This document shows positions 62,108-64,000 of a DNA stretch of 64,000 bases, in pieces. The stretch covers positions 80,988,248 to 81,052,247 of the forward strand of contig OZ018320.1 in NCBI GenBank assembly GCA_963969495.1, read 5' to 3'. Every line of letters starts with the position of its first letter. Position 1 is the stretch's first letter. Both the position numbers and the translations under genes were made by a program. The DNA comes from Ceratothoa steindachneri. Lineage: Eukaryota; Arthropoda; Malacostraca; Isopoda; Cymothoidae. The notes under the pieces were generated by a model. That model made no database searches, was not told where the DNA came from, and saw only the letters and a program-made list of their open reading frames with translations.

Positions 62108-63460
62108 TTGGGTTGAGGAATAAGTTCTTGTGGTTTTATCAAATTTATTCATTAACATTAACAATTTTAGAAAAACTTCATTTTTAATTGATAACAATAT
62201 GCAATTTAATCAATAATGTATTCTCCGCTGTTATTGACGACTTCTTCCCAACGTTTAACTAGTTTTTCGATACCTCTGCAATAAAAATCTCTGGATTTTG
62301 ACTCGAAGAATTAGTCTAACCAGGTTTGGAACAGATGGAAATCCGATGTAGCCAAGTCTAGCGAATATAGAGGAAGCGACAGGATTTCCCAATTAAGGGT
62401 TTGGATGACGTCGTTTGCTATATTGGCAATGAGAGGACGAGCAACGTCCTGTTGCAGAAGGACTCCATAACGTCGATGAGGTCGCTTTTCACGAATAGCT
62501 TCGGCGAGTCGATACTTTGTTGAACGTAGAGTTCTGCATTGACTATCTCGTTGTTCGCAAGGAGCTCATAAAGAATGATGCCTTGAAAATCCCACAACTC
62601 ACACAGAATCGTCTTTCGTGGATGAAGTCCTTGCTTTAATCGCCGAAGTGTTTTTTTTATTGGGGCTAAGCCATTGTTTTCGATGGTTCATGTTGACATA
62701 AACACAACACTTTTCGTCGCCAGTGGTGATGCGGTAAAGAAATCTGTCCTTATATCCACGAGTAGCCTTGTGACGGACGAGCAAGCAAACCTGCGGCAAT
62801 CGTGGAGCGTTGAAGTTTGTTGCTTTCGCTCAAAGCGTGCGAAACCCATTCACTGAGTTTTTGAACTTTCCCCATCGAATGAAGGTAATTCACTACAGTT
62901 TTCTGATCACACGCCAATTGTACAGCCAATTCTCTAGTCGATTGACGAGGATTTTCATGAAGAAGGTCGTTCGATCGATCTTCATCCAACTTAATGGGGC
63001 GACCAGAACGTTCTTCGTCATTAAGATTAAAATGACCGTTTTTGAAACGTGAAAACCACCATTGAGCTGTCCTTTCTGACTAAGCATTTTCTCTGCACAC
63101 AGCACAAATATCGCAACGAGCTTTGGCTGCGTTTGCATTGTTCTCGTCCCGATTGAAAATGAATAACAACAAGTGTCGAAAATGCGCCTTTCTTTCAACT
63201 TGACATTCCATTTTGAGGGTACAGAACAAAAATTAAATTAACACAACTTTTAAATAAACCGCAATGACTTATTACTCAACTTCAAGACGTAGCCTAAGCA
63301 AAAGCCTAATAGTCTACGCTGTTAATAGACGTAGCCTAACCTTTGCAAATTTTGCCCTCATTATTTATTATTGTCTCTTAATATGTGCACAAATCACGTC
63401 AATAAAACTTGAATCAACACAACATTAAAAAAACCCACAAGAACTTATTCCTCACCCTAA
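62108..63460 (-). mobile_element. Full-length mariner element, 1353 bp, with TIRs and TA target site
   Basis: Left end TTGGGTTGAGGAATAAGTTC and inverted right end TTAGGGTGAGGAATAAGTTC begin terminal inverted repeats of about 26 bp with two mismatches. TA flanks both sides (62106-62107 and 63461-63462). Length and coding content are those of a complete mariner. It is the best preserved transposon of the window. Confidence 0.92.
62207..63211 (-). pseudogene. Mariner transposase, complete length but inactivated
   Basis: ATG at 63211 opens MECQVERKAHFRHLLLFIFN. After one premature TAG (about 63080) come WWFSRFKNGHFNLNDEERSG, LLHENPRQSTRELAVQLACD, LARHKATRGYKDRFLYRI-like and TTGDEKCCVYVNMNHRKQWL (first catalytic Asp; the usual Trp of DEKW is Cys). 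A frameshift follows, then LRRLKQGLHPRKTIL and YELLANNEIVNAELYVQQSI. After a second frameshift come GVLLQQDVARPL (second Asp) and YSLDLATSDFHLF (third Asp), spaced exactly 34 residues apart as in mariner D,D34D enzymes. The stop TAA is at 62209-62207. All three catalytic Asp codons survive although the frame is broken at least three times. Confidence 0.9.
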
Positions 63461-64000
63461 TAGTAAAAAACTGTGGCAGATATCGACTATTCGCCATTAT
63501 GGCATATAATTTTGGTTCATTTTCTTTTGTCTTCCCTTTTATTTCTACATTTGTAATTTCAGTGAACCGTGGTTTAATAAATTTACCCATCCATAAGTCT
63601 TTTTAGAACTGCTCTTGAATCAATATCTTTAAACTTATGCAGTTTTAGATATTTTGCGTTCCCATAATAAGTACCGTTAGGTCAGAGACGCTCTCATTAG
63701 TTTCACGTTTTTTAAATAGAAAAATGAATTATCAAGGGTATTTCATATCAGGCGCAGATCCAGGGGTAGAGCTAGGGGGCCAAAGCCCCGCCAAATTTCA
63801 GACCCGTTTATGTTTATATTTCTCTTTTAAGCCATACTTATATTCAGGTGTTCAGAAAGAGTTATGTAATAATATAAAATATATATAAAAACAGTTTTTT
63901 AACCGTTTGCCTTAAATCTACGTTATATGATACATGTATAAAAAACAGGTAAATCTAAAAAACAATTATTAAATTCAGTATTATACTTTAGCTGACGTCC
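63461..64000. other. AT-rich intergenic DNA to window end
   Basis: Nothing recognised. A short GGGGCCAAAGCCCC-like palindrome lies near 63775-63790. Confidence 0.45.

Overview
The window looks like a chromosome segment from an AT-rich invertebrate genome, most likely an arthropod. A copepod crustacean such as a sea louse would fit, but this is inference. Supporting signs are very long (AT)n microsatellites about every 4 kb, many decayed Tc1, mariner, Penelope-like, Gypsy and LINE copies, GT-AG splice signals, and one large intron-free coding exon for a C2H2 zinc-finger protein. Nothing suggests bacterial operons, CRISPR arrays or a virus.

The only convincing intact gene is at 41498-46282 (+). 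It encodes a 1594-residue protein with 16 C2H2 fingers, a basic nuclear-localisation stretch, poly-Q and likely SUMO sites. It begins just after a splice acceptor, so at least one 5' non-coding exon probably lies further upstream. About 37 kb to its left and 18 kb to its right I find only mobile-element relics, tandem repeats and unassigned AT-rich DNA.

Layout: 0-9 kb holds a Tc1 relic, an internally deleted mariner and two GC-rich islands. 9-16.6 kb holds a 48-bp minisatellite, copy U1 of an uncharacterised gene family, a LINE endonuclease scrap and a Penelope-like element (PLE) with reverse transcriptase and GIY-YIG endonuclease. 17.8-23.1 kb holds a large foldback element, a solo half of the same family, a mariner relic and a 57-bp minisatellite. 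26-32.5 kb holds a 90-bp minisatellite, a Jockey-like LINE, a mariner, a Tc1, a second PLE tail and a Gypsy gag-pol relic. 35.3-37.6 kb is satellite-like, with a 30-bp unit organised in 60-bp dimers. 40-46.3 kb holds a mariner fragment and the zinc-finger gene. 52-64 kb holds a deleted mariner-type element, LINE reverse transcriptase, copy U2 of the uncharacterised family, a Tc1 tail and a full-length dead mariner with good terminal inverted repeats.

The most interesting material is (1) the U1/U2 family, a conserved but apparently unnamed protein family with two intron-bearing decayed copies on the same strand 48 kb apart; (2) the PLEs, whose shared hammerhead-like tail motif lies 50-70 bp from an (AT)n tract in both copies; and (3) the repeated CNKYFL finger module of the zinc-finger gene. 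All family assignments were made by eye from motifs; no database search was run.
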